DNA from: Mycobacterium persicum
GTDB taxonomy: Bacteria > Actinomycetota > Actinomycetes > Mycobacteriales > Mycobacteriaceae
Direction: 5' to 3'
DNA length: 64,000 nucleotides
NCBI RefSeq assembly: GCF_002086675.1
Contig: NZ_MVIF01000002.1
Span: 1 to 64,000 of the forward strand
This document shows positions 8,417-17,776 of the stretch, one piece after another. The first letter of the stretch is position 1, and each line of letters opens with the position of its first letter. The notes under the pieces were generated by a model. That model worked only from the letters and a program-made list of their open reading frames with translations, searched no databases and was not told the origin of the DNA. The translations under genes were made by a program, and so were the position numbers.

Positions 8417-9238
8417 TCAGGGGCGACGGATGTCCCGCGGGCGTGTCAGCGCCTGCGGTGACAGCGCATAGATCCGTTGTTCACCACCACCGGACAAGAC
8501 GTAAGTCTGGGTATCGGCGAGGTGTCGGCCCGCGATGCGCCGGGCCCGGTCGACGTCTCCCTCGGCAATCGTCTCGGCCAGCTTGATGTGGGTGTTGAGG
8601 ACCGCGCGTCGTTTGGCCAACGACGGGTAGGTGCCCCGCGCCGCGCTCTCGTCGGCCCATTGTTGTTCATGGCTGGTCCACAGGGTCTCCAGGCTGCCCA
8701 CGACCGCGATGATGGTGTGGTTCCCACAGCCGCGGACGATGAGATCGTGGAAGCGGCGGCCGATTTCGGTGAACTGCCGCCCGTCGTCGAGATGCGCTGC
8801 CATGGCGTCGTTGACCTGCTTGAGCTCGGGTACCAAAGTATCTGCGCGGTCGGGTCGTTGGGCCGCCAGCGCGGCGCAGGCAGGCTCGAGTTCCTGCAAC
8901 GCGGCGCCCAGGTCGCTGACGGCGACGGACTCGCTTTGCAACAGCAGGCCGAGCATGTAGGCGGCGCTGGTCTTGGCCGGCGCGTGCACGACGGCTCCGC
9001 CTCGGTTACCGCGGCGGACGGACACCAGCCCCTCGGTCTCCAAGATTCGCAACGCCTCCCGCAGCGACACCAGGCTGACGTTGAACTGTTCGACCAGCAC
9101 TTCCTGGCGGGGTAGCAGATCACCGTCGGCGAGCTCGCCGTCGATGATCTGGCGGCGCAACTCATCGGCTACTATTTCGGCGATCCTCGGCGCAGACAGC
9201 CTGCGCCGGGCATCAGGGCCAGTTCCCAGGGTGGTCAT
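8417..9238 (-). CDS. GntR-family transcriptional regulator (FadR/FCD type)
   Basis: A 273-residue regulator. Residues 15-85 form the winged helix-turn-helix (IVADELRRQIIDGELADGDL, then EALRILETEGLVSVRRGNRGG). The rest fits the all-helical FCD ligand-binding domain, with the metal-binding histidines suggested by RRFHDLIVRGCGN and a late GRHL. FCD regulators usually sense organic acids or acyl-CoAs. It leads a two-gene operon with the SDR. A CTAAGATAG element identical to the core of copy B lies upstream at 9296-9304, consistent with autoregulation, and makes this protein the first candidate for controlling the surrounding catabolic cluster. Confidence 0.88.
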   Translation of the reverse strand: MTTLGTGPDARRRLSAPRIAEIVADELRRQIIDGELADGDLLPRQEVLVEQFNVSLVSLREALRILETEGLVSVRRGNRGGAVVHAPAKTSAAYMLGLLLQSESVAVSDLGAALQELEPACAALAAQRPDRADTLVPELKQVNDAMAAHLDDGRQFTEIGRRFHDLIVRGCGNHTIIAVVGSLETLWTSHEQQWADESAARGTYPSLAKRRAVLNTHIKLAETIAEGDVDRARRIAGRHLADTQTYVLSGGGEQRIYALSPQALTRPRDIRRP

Positions 9239-9295
9239 CCGATCCTCGATAGAACAAGCAGGGGAGCTGACCCCGCCAACTCGACTTGCGTTGTC

Positions 9296-9304
9296 TATCT
9301 TAGC
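9296..9304 (-). promoter_or_regulatory. Partial shared motif, copy D, upstream of gntR
   Basis: Read on the minus strand this is CTAAGATAG, identical to the first nine bases of copy B at 17687. It sits about 58 bp upstream of the GntR start. The A-rich right half present in copies A to C is not conserved here, so this is a weaker match. Confidence 0.35.
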
Positions 9305-9397
9305 AGTAATGGCATAAATAGCATCTCATCGGCGGCGAGCCGCTGGTGCTGCTCTGTCGTATGCCGAATTGCCAACAGCGCCAACGAAATTCCCCGC

Positions 9398-12277
9398 TCA
9401 GTCGCTTTTCTCCGGTTGCCGCAGCAGCAGCTGACGAACCAGTGGACGTGGTCCGTACGGCCGGAGCCGCCTGCTGGCGGGGCGGGGGCGCACGTGTTGC
9501 GGCCACCAGAACCAACGTCCCAGGAGCGCCGCGACCGACGGCGTCATGAATGCCCGCACGATCAGCGTGTCGAACAGCAGGCCCAGGCCGATGGTGGTCC
9601 CTATCTGGCCGAGCACCCGCAAGTCGCCGAACACGAACGACGACATGGTGGCCGCAAACACCAGACCGGCAGCGGTCACCACCCCGCCGGTGCTGGCCAT
9701 GGCGCGGATGATGCCGGTCTTCAATCCGGCGCCGATCTCCTCCTTGAAGCGGGAGATCAGCAGCAGGTTGTAGTCGGATCCAACTGCCAGCAGCAGGATG
9801 ACGGCCAGCGCGAGCACGATCCAGTACAGTCGGATACCCAGGATGTCCTGCCAAACAAGCACCGACAGTCCGAACGACGCACCCAACGACAACGCCACGG
9901 TGCCCACGATGACGATCGCGGCGACCAGGCTGCGGGTGAGCGTCATCATGATGAGCAGGATCAGGCTCAGTGCGGCGATTGCGACGATCATCAGGTCGTA
10001 CTTGGCGCCGTCCTGGATGTCCTTATAGGTGGCCGCGGTGCCGGCGAGATAGATCTTGGCGTCCGCCAAGGGAGTTCCCTTCACGGCCTCGTGGGCTGCC
10101 TTCCGGATGGGGTCGATATGCGAGATGCCTTCCGGAGTCGCGGGATCACCTTCATGGGAGATGATCATGCGAGCCGCCTTGCCGTCGGGCGAGAGGAACA
10201 ATTTCAGGCCGCGCTTGAAATCGGGGTTGTTGAACGCCTCCGGCGGCAAGTAGAAGGAGTCGTCGTTCTTGGCCGCGTCGAACGCTCGTCCCATGGCCGT
10301 CGCGTTCTCCACCAGGGCCGCCGTCTGGCTGTAAATCCCGGACATGGTCGCGTAGTTGGACAGTGCCAGTTCACGATTGGTCTGCTGGCTGGCGATCTGT
10401 TCGGGGATGAGCGCGACGAGCTGCGGCTGGATCGCATCGAGTTTGTCCAGCGTTGCCGTGAGGTCTTCGAACCTCGCGCTGAGCTGGTCGATCCCGTCGA
10501 GTGCGTCGAACACCGATCTCAACGCCCAACATATCGGAATGTCGAAACAGTGCTTCTCCCAATAGAAGTAACTGCGCAATGGCCGCCAGAAATCGTCGAA
10601 ATTCGCGATCTTGTCACGCAGATCATTGATTGTGGCGATCGTATCGTGAAAGCTCTCGGTCTCGGCGTGGGTAGCGGCGGCGAGTTCCTGCTGCAGGGCA
10701 TACTGGCGCTGCAAAATGGCGATTGTCTTCCCCAACTCGTCGGCCTGTCTGAGCAGGTCGGCCGCGCGGTCTTGCTGGTAGGACAGGTTCATCACCTGGC
10801 CGACGCTTTGCATGCTGACCTGAAACGGTACCGAGCTGTGGTCGATGGGAGTTCCCAACGGCCTGGTGATGGATTGCACCTGGGCAATACCGGGGATATG
10901 GAAGACACTTCTGGCCACCCGATCTAAGACGATCATGTCGGCCGGATTGCGCATATCATGATCGGTTTCGATCATCAGCAGTTCGGGATTCAGCCGGGCG
11001 GGCGAAAAATGCCGCTCGGCAGCGGCGTAGCCGACATTGGCCGGAGCGGTGGCGGGCATGTAGGGACGGATGTCGTAGCTCGTCTGATATCCCGGCAGGG
11101 CGAGCAGGCCGACCAGGGCCACCGCACACGTCACCGCAAGAATCGGCCCGGGCCAGCGAACGATGGCCGTGCCGATGCGCCGCCAACCTCGGGTCCGCAT
11201 CGCGCGTTTGGGTTCGAAGAGACCGAAATGACTGCCCAAGGTCAGCACGGCCGGGGCCAGAGTCAGTGAGGCCGCCAGCGCGACCAGGATGCCGATTGCG
11301 GCCGGAACACCCAAGGTCTGGAAATACGGCAGCCGGGTAAAGGTCAGGCAATAAACCGCGCCGACAATGGTCAGGCCCGAGCCCAACACAACATGAGCGG
11401 TCCCGCGAAACATGGTGTAGAAAGCCGCTTCTCGGTCCTGCCCGCCGTGCCGTGCTTCGTGATAACGGCCGAGAACGAAGATTGCGTAATCGGTGCCGGC
11501 GGCGATGGCCAATAGTGTGAGCAGATTGGTCGAATACGTCGAAAGTCCGATGATCCCGCTGTTTCCCAGAAAGGCGACGACGCCGCGGGCCGCGGCCAAC
11601 TGGATGAGGACGGTGAGCAACACCAGGATCGTGGTGACAACGGAGCGGTAGACGATGAACAACATCACCGCGATCACCAGGAACGTGATCGCGGTGACTT
11701 TCATCGTGCCCTTGCTGCCCACCTGGAACTGATCCGCGATGAGCGGCGCCGCGCCGGTGACATAGGCCTTGATACCGGGCGGCGGTGGTGTGTGCGCCAC
11801 AATGTCGCGGACCGCGTCCACCGACGCGATTGACAACGCCTCGCCTTGATTGCCGGCGAGATACACCTGGACATATGCCGCCCTGCCGTCGGTACTCTGC
11901 GAACCCGCCGCCGTCAGCGGATCTCCCCAGAAATTCTGAACGTGCTGCACATGCTTGGTGTCCTGGGAGAGCCGCTGGATCAGGGTGTCGTAATAGCTGT
12001 GGGCCGCGGCGTCAAGGGGTTTGTCGCCTTCCAACACAATCATGGCTGCGCTGTCGGAATCGAACTCCCGGAACACTTTTCCGATCCGCTTCATCGCCTG
12101 CATCGACGGCGCATCGGGGGCGATCAACGCCACGTTGTGGGCCTTGCCGACGTCTTCCAATTTCGGTACGGCCACGTTGGTGAGGACGGCAAGGCCGACC
12201 CAGAACAGCAGGATCGGAACCGCGAGCCGGCGAATGGTGTGCGCCACGGATGGCCTCGGATTCTGGTGGTTGCTCAT
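9398..12277 (-). CDS. MmpL family RND transporter (MmpL4/5-like)
   Basis: A 959-residue inner-membrane RND transporter, the usual size for MmpL4/MmpL5. It begins [18 protein letters not shown] with an early membrane helix and two blocks of membrane helices separated by large extracytoplasmic domains. The proton-relay Asp-Tyr pairs are both present: D263-Y264 ([14 protein letters not shown]) and D835-Y836 ([11 protein letters not shown]). Motifs such as [12 protein letters not shown] and [13 protein letters not shown] closely resemble MmpL4/5. The ATG at 12277 overlaps the mmpS stop as ATGA. MmpL4/5 export siderophores and some drugs; this copy sits inside a catabolic cluster, so another cargo is possible. 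Confidence 0.92.
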   Translation of the reverse strand: MSNHQNPRPSVAHTIRRLAVPILLFWVGLAVLTNVAVPKLEDVGKAHNVALIAPDAPSMQAMKRIGKVFREFDSDSAAMIVLEGDKPLDAAAHSYYDTLIQRLSQDTKHVQHVQNFWGDPLTAAGSQSTDGRAAYVQVYLAGNQGEALSIASVDAVRDIVAHTPPPPGIKAYVTGAAPLIADQFQVGSKGTMKVTAITFLVIAVMLFIVYRSVVTTILVLLTVLIQLAAARGVVAFLGNSGIIGLSTYSTNLLTLLAIAAGTDYAIFVLGRYHEARHGGQDREAAFYTMFRGTAHVVLGSGLTIVGAVYCLTFTRLPYFQTLGVPAAIGILVALAASLTLAPAVLTLGSHFGLFEPKRAMRTRGWRRIGTAIVRWPGPILAVTCAVALVGLLALPGYQTSYDIRPYMPATAPANVGYAAAERHFSPARLNPELLMIETDHDMRNPADMIVLDRVARSVFHIPGIAQVQSITRPLGTPIDHSSVPFQVSMQSVGQVMNLSYQQDRAADLLRQADELGKTIAILQRQYALQQELAAATHAETESFHDTIATINDLRDKIANFDDFWRPLRSYFYWEKHCFDIPICWALRSVFDALDGIDQLSARFEDLTATLDKLDAIQPQLVALIPEQIASQQTNRELALSNYATMSGIYSQTAALVENATAMGRAFDAAKNDDSFYLPPEAFNNPDFKRGLKLFLSPDGKAARMIISHEGDPATPEGISHIDPIRKAAHEAVKGTPLADAKIYLAGTAATYKDIQDGAKYDLMIVAIAALSLILLIMMTLTRSLVAAIVIVGTVALSLGASFGLSVLVWQDILGIRLYWIVLALAVILLLAVGSDYNLLLISRFKEEIGAGLKTGIIRAMASTGGVVTAAGLVFAATMSSFVFGDLRVLGQIGTTIGLGLLFDTLIVRAFMTPSVAALLGRWFWWPQHVRPRPASRRLRPYGPRPLVRQLLLRQPEKSD

Positions 12278-12750
12278 GACGACTTGTCCAGGCAGTAGGT
12301 GTAGGCGTTCACTTCGTGGACGATCCTTTCGTCTTTGACGACACCGTTGACGGTGATCCGGCAGCCGATCGAGGAACTGTCGCCTTGTGCCACCACGTTG
12401 GCGAACACGGCGGGCTGCGTGGTGGTGATCGTGAAGGACCACGGCAGGGTCGCGTCGTCGACTCGCTGCGGTTGAGCATTGACGTCCAGATAGTTGATCG
12501 TCGCCACGGTCCCGGGCGCGCCGAAAACTTCGAGAACCACCTGTTTGGGGTTGAACGGGACGATCTCGTTCGAGATGCCACCGCCGGCCGGAGCGGTGCT
12601 GTGGGAACCGAAGATGCCGTGCAGCCGATGGATGCTGAATCCCGCGACCGCGATGATCACCACGGCGACAAGCAGCATCCACCCCCGCCTTACCAGGTGG
12701 CCAGGTGAAACCGCGGTTATCTTTCCGGCGCTGCGGGCGCGGATCGACAT
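12274..12750 (-). CDS. MmpS family membrane accessory protein
   Basis: A 158-residue partner of the following MmpL. Seen: a basic cytoplasmic N-terminus, one membrane helix at about residues 23-40 ([18 protein letters not shown]), then a periplasmic beta-rich domain with two cysteines (IGCRITVNG and TYCLDKSS), as in MmpS4/5. A GTG at 12780 would add ten residues, but the DNA there carries the palindrome at 12758-12770, so ATG 12750 is preferred. The pair is probably one transcript controlled by the adjacent TetR. Confidence 0.88.
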   Translation of the reverse strand: MSIRARSAGKITAVSPGHLVRRGWMLLVAVVIIAVAGFSIHRLHGIFGSHSTAPAGGGISNEIVPFNPKQVVLEVFGAPGTVATINYLDVNAQPQRVDDATLPWSFTITTTQPAVFANVVAQGDSSSIGCRITVNGVVKDERIVHEVNAYTYCLDKSS

Positions 12751-12757
12751 GCCTTGA

Positions 12758-12770
12758 CGGTACGGTACCG
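12758..12770. promoter_or_regulatory. TetR operator candidate at mmpS
   Basis: CGGTACGGTACCG is a perfect 13-bp palindrome (six-base arms around a central base) 8 bp upstream of the mmpS start. The related CAGTACCGTACCG, with one mismatch from symmetry, lies upstream of the tetR gene at 13463. The match between the two promoters points to the TetR protein encoded between them. Confidence 0.6.
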
Positions 12771-12830
12771 GACCGGACACTTCAAGAGCCGAATCGGTGC
12801 GTTTGTGGCTGAGGGGTTGGCCGAGGAGCC

Positions 12831-13427
12831 TTACCGCGTGGGCCGGGTGAGGCTGGGAATGACGACGTTGTCGACGAGTGCTTGCACGGTGTCCGCGGTG
12901 GGCGGCCGGCTCGGGATGATGTGCCGGAAGACGAGGTAGCCGGGCAGTAAATCCCAGAGTTCCTCGTCGATGGCGGCGCCGTCGATCTCGCCGCGGTCGA
13001 CGGCCTGCTGCAGGATGTGGTGCATCAGGGCCTTTCGATGTTCGAAGAACCCGTGTTGCATGGCATCGCTGAGCGCGGGATTGCGCGCCACCTCGACCAG
13101 CACCGCACGGATGGTGCTGGTGTGCTGACGGGCCTGCTCGCAGATAACCTCGCCCAGTTGCAGCAAATCGCCGCGCAGCGTACCGGTATCCGGTGGGACC
13201 GCGACTTGGCGGATGCCCTCGATGAATGCGGCCAGTACCAATTCGGCTTTCGATGGCCAGCGCCGGTACACCGTGGCTTTGCTGGCGCGGGCGGTGGCAG
13301 CGACCGCATCGACGGTCAACCGGTCATACCCATGTTCTTGCAGCAGCTGCAGCGTCACGGCCAGCAACTCCGCCTCCCGCGGCGACCACGATGAAGGCTG
13401 CGAAGAGTGATCGACAATCTGGGTCAC
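12831..13427 (-). CDS. TetR-family transcriptional regulator
   Basis: A 198-residue regulator. The N-terminal helix-turn-helix spans about residues 15-60 (LLQEHGYDRLTVDAVAATAR, then ASKATVYRRWPSKAELV). The C-terminal domain is the usual helical ligand-binding fold (LRGDLLQLGEVICEQARQ). The open frame extends to 13496, but that extension would place the operator-like palindromes inside the coding region. GTG 13427 leaves them in the leader and is chosen. It is encoded 80 bp upstream of mmpS on the same strand and probably represses itself and the mmpS-mmpL pair. Confidence 0.87.
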   Translation of the reverse strand: MTQIVDHSSQPSSWSPREAELLAVTLQLLQEHGYDRLTVDAVAATARASKATVYRRWPSKAELVLAAFIEGIRQVAVPPDTGTLRGDLLQLGEVICEQARQHTSTIRAVLVEVARNPALSDAMQHGFFEHRKALMHHILQQAVDRGEIDGAAIDEELWDLLPGYLVFRHIIPSRPPTADTVQALVDNVVIPSLTRPTR

Positions 13428-13449
13428 AGCGCCAACGATAGAGCCATTA

Positions 13450-13475
13450 CTGTAGTACAGACCAGTACCGTACCG
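13450..13475. promoter_or_regulatory. Double palindrome upstream of tetR
   Basis: Two palindromes lie 2 bp apart: CTGTAGTACAG (13450-13460, perfect five-base arms) and CAGTACCGTACCG (13463-13475, one mismatch). The second matches the palindrome before mmpS. They lie between the divergent tetR gene and the CoA-transferase gene, so both could be controlled from here. Confidence 0.55.
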
Positions 13476-13520
13476 TCGGGGGTTCCGCCTGCCCATGCTG
13501 AGGCATCGGCGGACCGAATT

Positions 13521-15920
13521 ATGCTCGGCAGCGTGAGTCAGGGGTTAGGCAGGCGGCCGACACCGCTTGACGAATTGCGCGTCGTCGAAATCAGTGACCG
13601 CATAGCCGGCAGCTACTGTGGCAAATTGCTGGTCGACGCCGGTGCGCGGGTACGCAAAATTGAACCGCCGCAAGGGGATCTGCTGCGCGGGTACTCGCCC
13701 AGCTGTTCGCCGGTGCCTGACGGGTTGCCGGCCTCGCCGTTGTACTGCTACCTCAATGCCGGCAAGCAGAGCCTGACCCTGGCCCCGGATTCCGAGCGAT
13801 ACCGTGCCGAACTCGCTGCTGCCGACGTCGTGATCGTCACCTGCGGCCGGTCCCAGGCGGCCGCCCTGGGCATCGACCCCCGACGGTTGCTGGCCGAGTC
13901 CCCGCGGGCGGTCGTGGTCACGATTTCCGATTTCGGCTGGACCGGTCCCTTCGCCGATCGGGCGGCCACCGAGTTCACCCTGCAGGCATGGGCGGGCTCG
14001 CCCGGCTTCCGGGGCGATCCGGCCGGACCACCCATCTCGGTCGGCGGTGGCGTGGGCGAGTACATGGGTGGGGTGTTCGCCGCGTTCGGCGCGCTGGCCG
14101 TGCGCCGCCGCGTCGACCATGGCGGCCCGGGTGAGCATCTGGATCTGTCCATGCTCGAGGCGATGACCCTGATGCAAAGCAGCGAATGGCTGCATTCGCA
14201 ACTGCTGCGGGTACCGCCGGTCCGCCGTACCCTCGAAGTGCCCTCGATCGAACCCGCCAAGGACGGCTACGTCGGAATCACCATGGTCACCGGCCAGCAG
14301 TGGCTCGACTTCACCGCGATGGTCGAATGTCCTCAGCTCGAAGACATTCCGCAGTTGCGATTCCAGATTGGCCGGTGGGAATACCGGGACCTGATCCGCG
14401 AATCGATCCGTCCGTGGATGGCCGAGCGGACCGTCGAGGAGATCGTCGCACTGGGTCAGCTGTTCCGGCTGCCGATCGCGGCGTTGGGCAACGGCGCCAC
14501 CATCCGCGACATGGAGTACATGGTCGAGCGGGAAGTGTTCGTCGACAACCCCGCCGGCTTTCACCAGCCGCGCCCACCGTGGTTGATGTCGCGATGTACG
14601 CCCGCGCCGGTGCGCCCGACTGCTTGGCTAGGTGCGGACAACGACGAAACACCCTGGCGCAAAAGCGAACCCGAATCTGGGCCGGCGCCGACCGGGCTGC
14701 CGTTGGACGGCGTTCGGGTCATCGACCTGACCGCCTTCTGGGCCGGCCCCGCCGCGACCCACCTGCTGGCGGCCTTCGGTGCCGATGTCGTGAAGATCGA
14801 GTCGATCCAGCGTCCCGACGGCATTCGGTACTCGGGGGGCATGCGCACCGATGTGGACGACTGGTGGGAGTACGGCTGGGTGTTCCATGCGATGAACACC
14901 AATAAGCGTTCGGTCACATTGGATTTAGGCTCTGACGACGGGCGGCGATTGTTCCTCGAGCTGGCCGCGGATGCCGACGTGGTGATCGAGAATTTCTCGC
15001 CGCGGGTGATGGAGCACTTCGGGCTCACCGCCGAAGTACTGCTGACGGTGAACCCCAAACTCGTGGTCGCCCGGATGCCGGCCTTCGGGTTGGCGGGCCC
15101 GTGGCGTGACCGGGTCGGGTTTGCCCCCACCATGGAGCAGATCGGCGGCCTGACTTGGGTGACCGGATTGCCGGAGACGCCGCCGGTGACCCCGCGCGGC
15201 GCGTGTGATCCGCTGGCCGGCGTGCATGCGGCGTTCGCGGTGCTGGCCGCACTGAACTTTGCCGAACGTAGCGGGGTCGGCCAGCAGGTCGAGCTGCCGA
15301 TGGTCGAGTCGGTGTTGAATACCACCGCAATTCAGCCGATCGAGCACGAGGTCCACGGAGTCACCCTCAACCGGTGCGGTAATCGTGGTTTCGGCGGGGC
15401 GTTACAGAACATCTACCGGTGCGCCGGTGACGACGACTGGATCGCGGTCAGCATTCGTGACGACCAAGACTGGAATGCGCTGGTCGAGGTGATGGACCGA
15501 CCGCCTTGGTGCGACGGGTCGCTGTCGACTGCGGGCGGGCGCCGCGAGCGGGCCGACGAGATCGATGGCCGGCTACGGGACTGGTTTGCCGCGCAATCCC
15601 TGATGCCGACGGTGGAATCGCTTGCCGCTGCTGGCATTCCGGCGGCGCCGGTTGTCTCGCCGTCACTGGTCACCGAAAACCCGCAACTGTGTGACCGCGG
15701 GTACTTCGAGTCGCTGATCCACTGCCGTATCGGGCAAGCCCTATATCCCACACCACCTTTCGCGCGGTTGGCCGGCCAGCGGGAGTGGTTGCGCCGCCCG
15801 CCGCCAACCCTTGGCGCGCACAATGAAGAAATACTGCGTGAGCGGTGCGGGCTGACCGACGAGGAACTCGCGCGGCTAGCGGCAAGTGGCGTCATCGGGA
15901 CCCGGCCCAAGGGGGTATAG
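13521..15920 (+). CDS. Two-domain class III CoA transferase (CaiB/BaiF family)
   Basis: A 799-residue protein made of two CaiB/BaiF domains. Domain 1 runs from about residue 12 to 370 (LDELRVVEISDRIAGSYCGK) and domain 2 from about 395 to 780 (LDGVRVIDLTAFWAGPAATH). Single-domain members of about 400 residues work as interlocked dimers, so this is an in-line fusion. The catalytic Asp position is Asp208 in domain 1 (HLDLSMLEAM), but the matching position in domain 2 is Glu591 (QVELPMVES), so the halves may not be equivalent. The family moves CoA between carboxylic acids. ATG 13521 is chosen; the longer frame upstream crosses the tetR operators. Confidence 0.88.
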   Translation: MLGSVSQGLGRRPTPLDELRVVEISDRIAGSYCGKLLVDAGARVRKIEPPQGDLLRGYSPSCSPVPDGLPASPLYCYLNAGKQSLTLAPDSERYRAELAAADVVIVTCGRSQAAALGIDPRRLLAESPRAVVVTISDFGWTGPFADRAATEFTLQAWAGSPGFRGDPAGPPISVGGGVGEYMGGVFAAFGALAVRRRVDHGGPGEHLDLSMLEAMTLMQSSEWLHSQLLRVPPVRRTLEVPSIEPAKDGYVGITMVTGQQWLDFTAMVECPQLEDIPQLRFQIGRWEYRDLIRESIRPWMAERTVEEIVALGQLFRLPIAALGNGATIRDMEYMVEREVFVDNPAGFHQPRPPWLMSRCTPAPVRPTAWLGADNDETPWRKSEPESGPAPTGLPLDGVRVIDLTAFWAGPAATHLLAAFGADVVKIESIQRPDGIRYSGGMRTDVDDWWEYGWVFHAMNTNKRSVTLDLGSDDGRRLFLELAADADVVIENFSPRVMEHFGLTAEVLLTVNPKLVVARMPAFGLAGPWRDRVGFAPTMEQIGGLTWVTGLPETPPVTPRGACDPLAGVHAAFAVLAALNFAERSGVGQQVELPMVESVLNTTAIQPIEHEVHGVTLNRCGNRGFGGALQNIYRCAGDDDWIAVSIRDDQDWNALVEVMDRPPWCDGSLSTAGGRRERADEIDGRLRDWFAAQSLMPTVESLAAAGIPAAPVVSPSLVTENPQLCDRGYFESLIHCRIGQALYPTPPFARLAGQREWLRRPPPTLGAHNEEILRERCGLTDEELARLAASGVIGTRPKGV

Positions 15921-16058
15921 GGCACTGCTGATCGCCCGCGATCGGTTGTCTCGTGCATCGCGAAGAAGATTGTGTTCGGCTCCATGTGGCGCGCTGCCAG
16001 ACCGCCGCCGGGGGTGCCTAGCCAGATCCTCGTGCTAGTGGGACGGAAAGCAGTCTGA

Positions 16059-16077
16059 TGTTCACTCTGGGTGAACA
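16059..16077. repeat. Small inverted repeat before the REP13E12 gene
   Basis: TGTTCAC-TCTGG-GTGAACA has perfect seven-base arms. It lies in the 226-bp gap between the CoA transferase and the HNH gene, 70 bp before the latter's start. It could be an operator or a weak hairpin; there is no T-tract to make it a canonical terminator. I see nothing else in this gap. Confidence 0.4.
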
Positions 16078-16146
16078 CGTGAAATCGGTTGCTCGGCAGG
16101 TACTTTCTGCCCGGTTCTTGTCGGTGGCAGTCGATAGATTGCGGGT

Positions 16147-17532
16147 ATGAGCTCGGGCGGTGTCGTGGATCGGGAGACGGTCACGGCGGCCTTTGATGCA
16201 CTCGACGCCGCGGTCGACAGGTTGGTGGAGTTGAACTTTGATGCGTTGACCACTCCGGAGTGGTTGGCGTTGGTGAAGCGATGTGAAAAGGTGCGCCGAC
16301 GGCTGCCGGTGGCTGAGCATCAGCTGATCAACAACCTAGCTCGCCAAGCCAGCGCCGAGGAGCTGGGCGGCAAGCTGTCGCATGCGATCGCCGACTGGGC
16401 GTTGATCAGCCGCACCGAGGCTGCCCGGCGCATCAAGGCCGCCGCCGATCTGGGGCCGCGGCGCGGGCTGACCGGGCAGCCGATCGCCCCGGTGTTGGCC
16501 GGGGCCGCCGCGGCCCAACGCGACGGAAAACTGGGCGGCGAAAGCATCCAGGTGATCCGACGCTTCTACCATCAGCTGCCCGCCTGGATTGACCAGGCCA
16601 CCCGGGAGCGCGCCGAAGCCCAGTTGGCCCGCCAGGGTAGTCAGTTTCGCCCCGAACAGTTAGCCGGGTTGGCGGCCACGATCGCCGATTGTCTCAACCC
16701 CGATGGCACCTACCGCGATGAGGACCGCGCCCGCCGACGCGGCCTGACGTTAGGCAATCAGCAAAGCGATGGCATGTCGGAGCTGCGCGGGCTGATCACC
16801 CCCGAACTGCGCGCCACGTTAGAGGCCGTGTTGGCCAAGCTGGCCGCCCCGGGCATGGGCAACCCCGAATCCCAAACCCCCTGTGTGGACGGCACTCCCA
16901 GTCAAGAGGCCATCGACACCGACATCCGCTCAGCCCCCCAACGCAACCACGACGCCCTTACCGCCGGGCTGCGCGCCCTGCTGGCGTCGGGAGAGTTGGG
17001 TCGGCACAACGGCTTACCCGCCTCGATCATCGTGACCACCACGCTGGCCGAGCTGGAAGCCGCTGCCGGACAAGGACTGACCGGCGCCGGCACGATCTTG
17101 CCGATGAGCGATGTGATCCGGCTGGCCCGCCACGCCCGCCATTATCTGGCGGTGTTCGACAAGGGTAAGGCGTTGGCGCTGTATCACAGCAAAAGGCTGG
17201 CCGCACCGGGGCAGCGAATCGTCTTGTACGCCAGAGATCGTGGCTGCAGTGCGCCGGGTTGTGATGTCACGGGCTATTTCTGCGAGGTCCACCACGTCAT
17301 TCCCTACGCCCAATCACCCACCACCGACGTCAACCAACTCACCTTCGCCTGCGGCGGCCACCACCCACTAGCCGACAAAGGCTGGACGACCCGCAAAAAC
17401 ACCCACGGCGACACCGAATGGACACCCCCACCCCACCTCGATCGCGGCCAGCCCCGCACCAACACCATGCATCACCCCAGAAAACTCCTCCGCGCAGACG
17501 AAGACGTCGAGGATGCTGCGGAATCCCCGTAA
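16147..17532 (+). CDS. REP13E12 (13E12 repeat) family HNH-endonuclease-like protein, DUF222
   Basis: A 461-residue member of the mycobacterial 13E12 repeat family. The N-terminal 300 residues form the helical DUF222 region. The C-terminus has an HNH nuclease signature: [20 protein letters not shown], then the Asn in [15 protein letters not shown]. The frame is intact. These genes are repeated in mycobacterial genomes, and one M. tuberculosis copy serves as the attachment site for prophage phiRv1. No prophage is present here. It is an accessory element between two catabolic operons and is probably unrelated to their function. Confidence 0.9.
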   Translation: MSSGGVVDRETVTAAFDALDAAVDRLVELNFDALTTPEWLALVKRCEKVRRRLPVAEHQLINNLARQASAEELGGKLSHAIADWALISRTEAARRIKAAADLGPRRGLTGQPIAPVLAGAAAAQRDGKLGGESIQVIRRFYHQLPAWIDQATRERAEAQLARQGSQFRPEQLAGLAATIADCLNPDGTYRDEDRARRRGLTLGNQQSDGMSELRGLITPELRATLEAVLAKLAAPGMGNPESQTPCVDGTPSQEAIDTDIRSAPQRNHDALTAGLRALLASGELGRHNGLPASIIVTTTLAELEAAAGQGLTGAGTILPMSDVIRLARHARHYLAVFDKGKALALYHSKRLAAPGQRIVLYARDRGCSAPGCDVTGYFCEVHHVIPYAQSPTTDVNQLTFACGGHHPLADKGWTTRKNTHGDTEWTPPPHLDRGQPRTNTMHHPRKLLRADEDVEDAAESP

Positions 17533-17686
17533 TCGTGCAACTGGCGAAGCTCTGCCATCGGGAAGTGCAACTTACGGCTAAACCGTTGTGCGACAGGGGT
17601 CCCGCCGGAGCCTCGACGGAAGCCGGCCGTCGCAGCGATCCCGGGCACCACCGGCTACCCGCTATGTCCACGTTGACGTTCAATCC

Positions 17687-17704
17687 CTAAGATAGTAAAA
17701 ATAG
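17687..17704 (+). promoter_or_regulatory. Shared AT-rich motif, copy B
   Basis: CTAAGATAGTAAAAATAG, followed by ATCTAG, lies 73 bp upstream of the Rieske oxygenase operon. It differs from copy A at only three of 18 positions. The rest of the 244-bp gap after the HNH gene shows no further feature. Confidence 0.5.
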
Positions 17705-17776
17705 ATCTAGTCGTCGAACCACGGTGAGTCAAACGCGGCCTGGTTGCCGCTCGGCCGCGTGGGAAACGGAGATCTC

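Noticed and set aside
12278..12682. N-terminal extension of MmpL
   Set aside because: It overlaps mmpS in another frame. The MmpL family begins at the ATG 12277.
16059..16077. The inverted repeat before the HNH gene as a rho-independent terminator
   Set aside because: The arms are short and no T-rich tract follows on either strand. I kept it only as a repeat.
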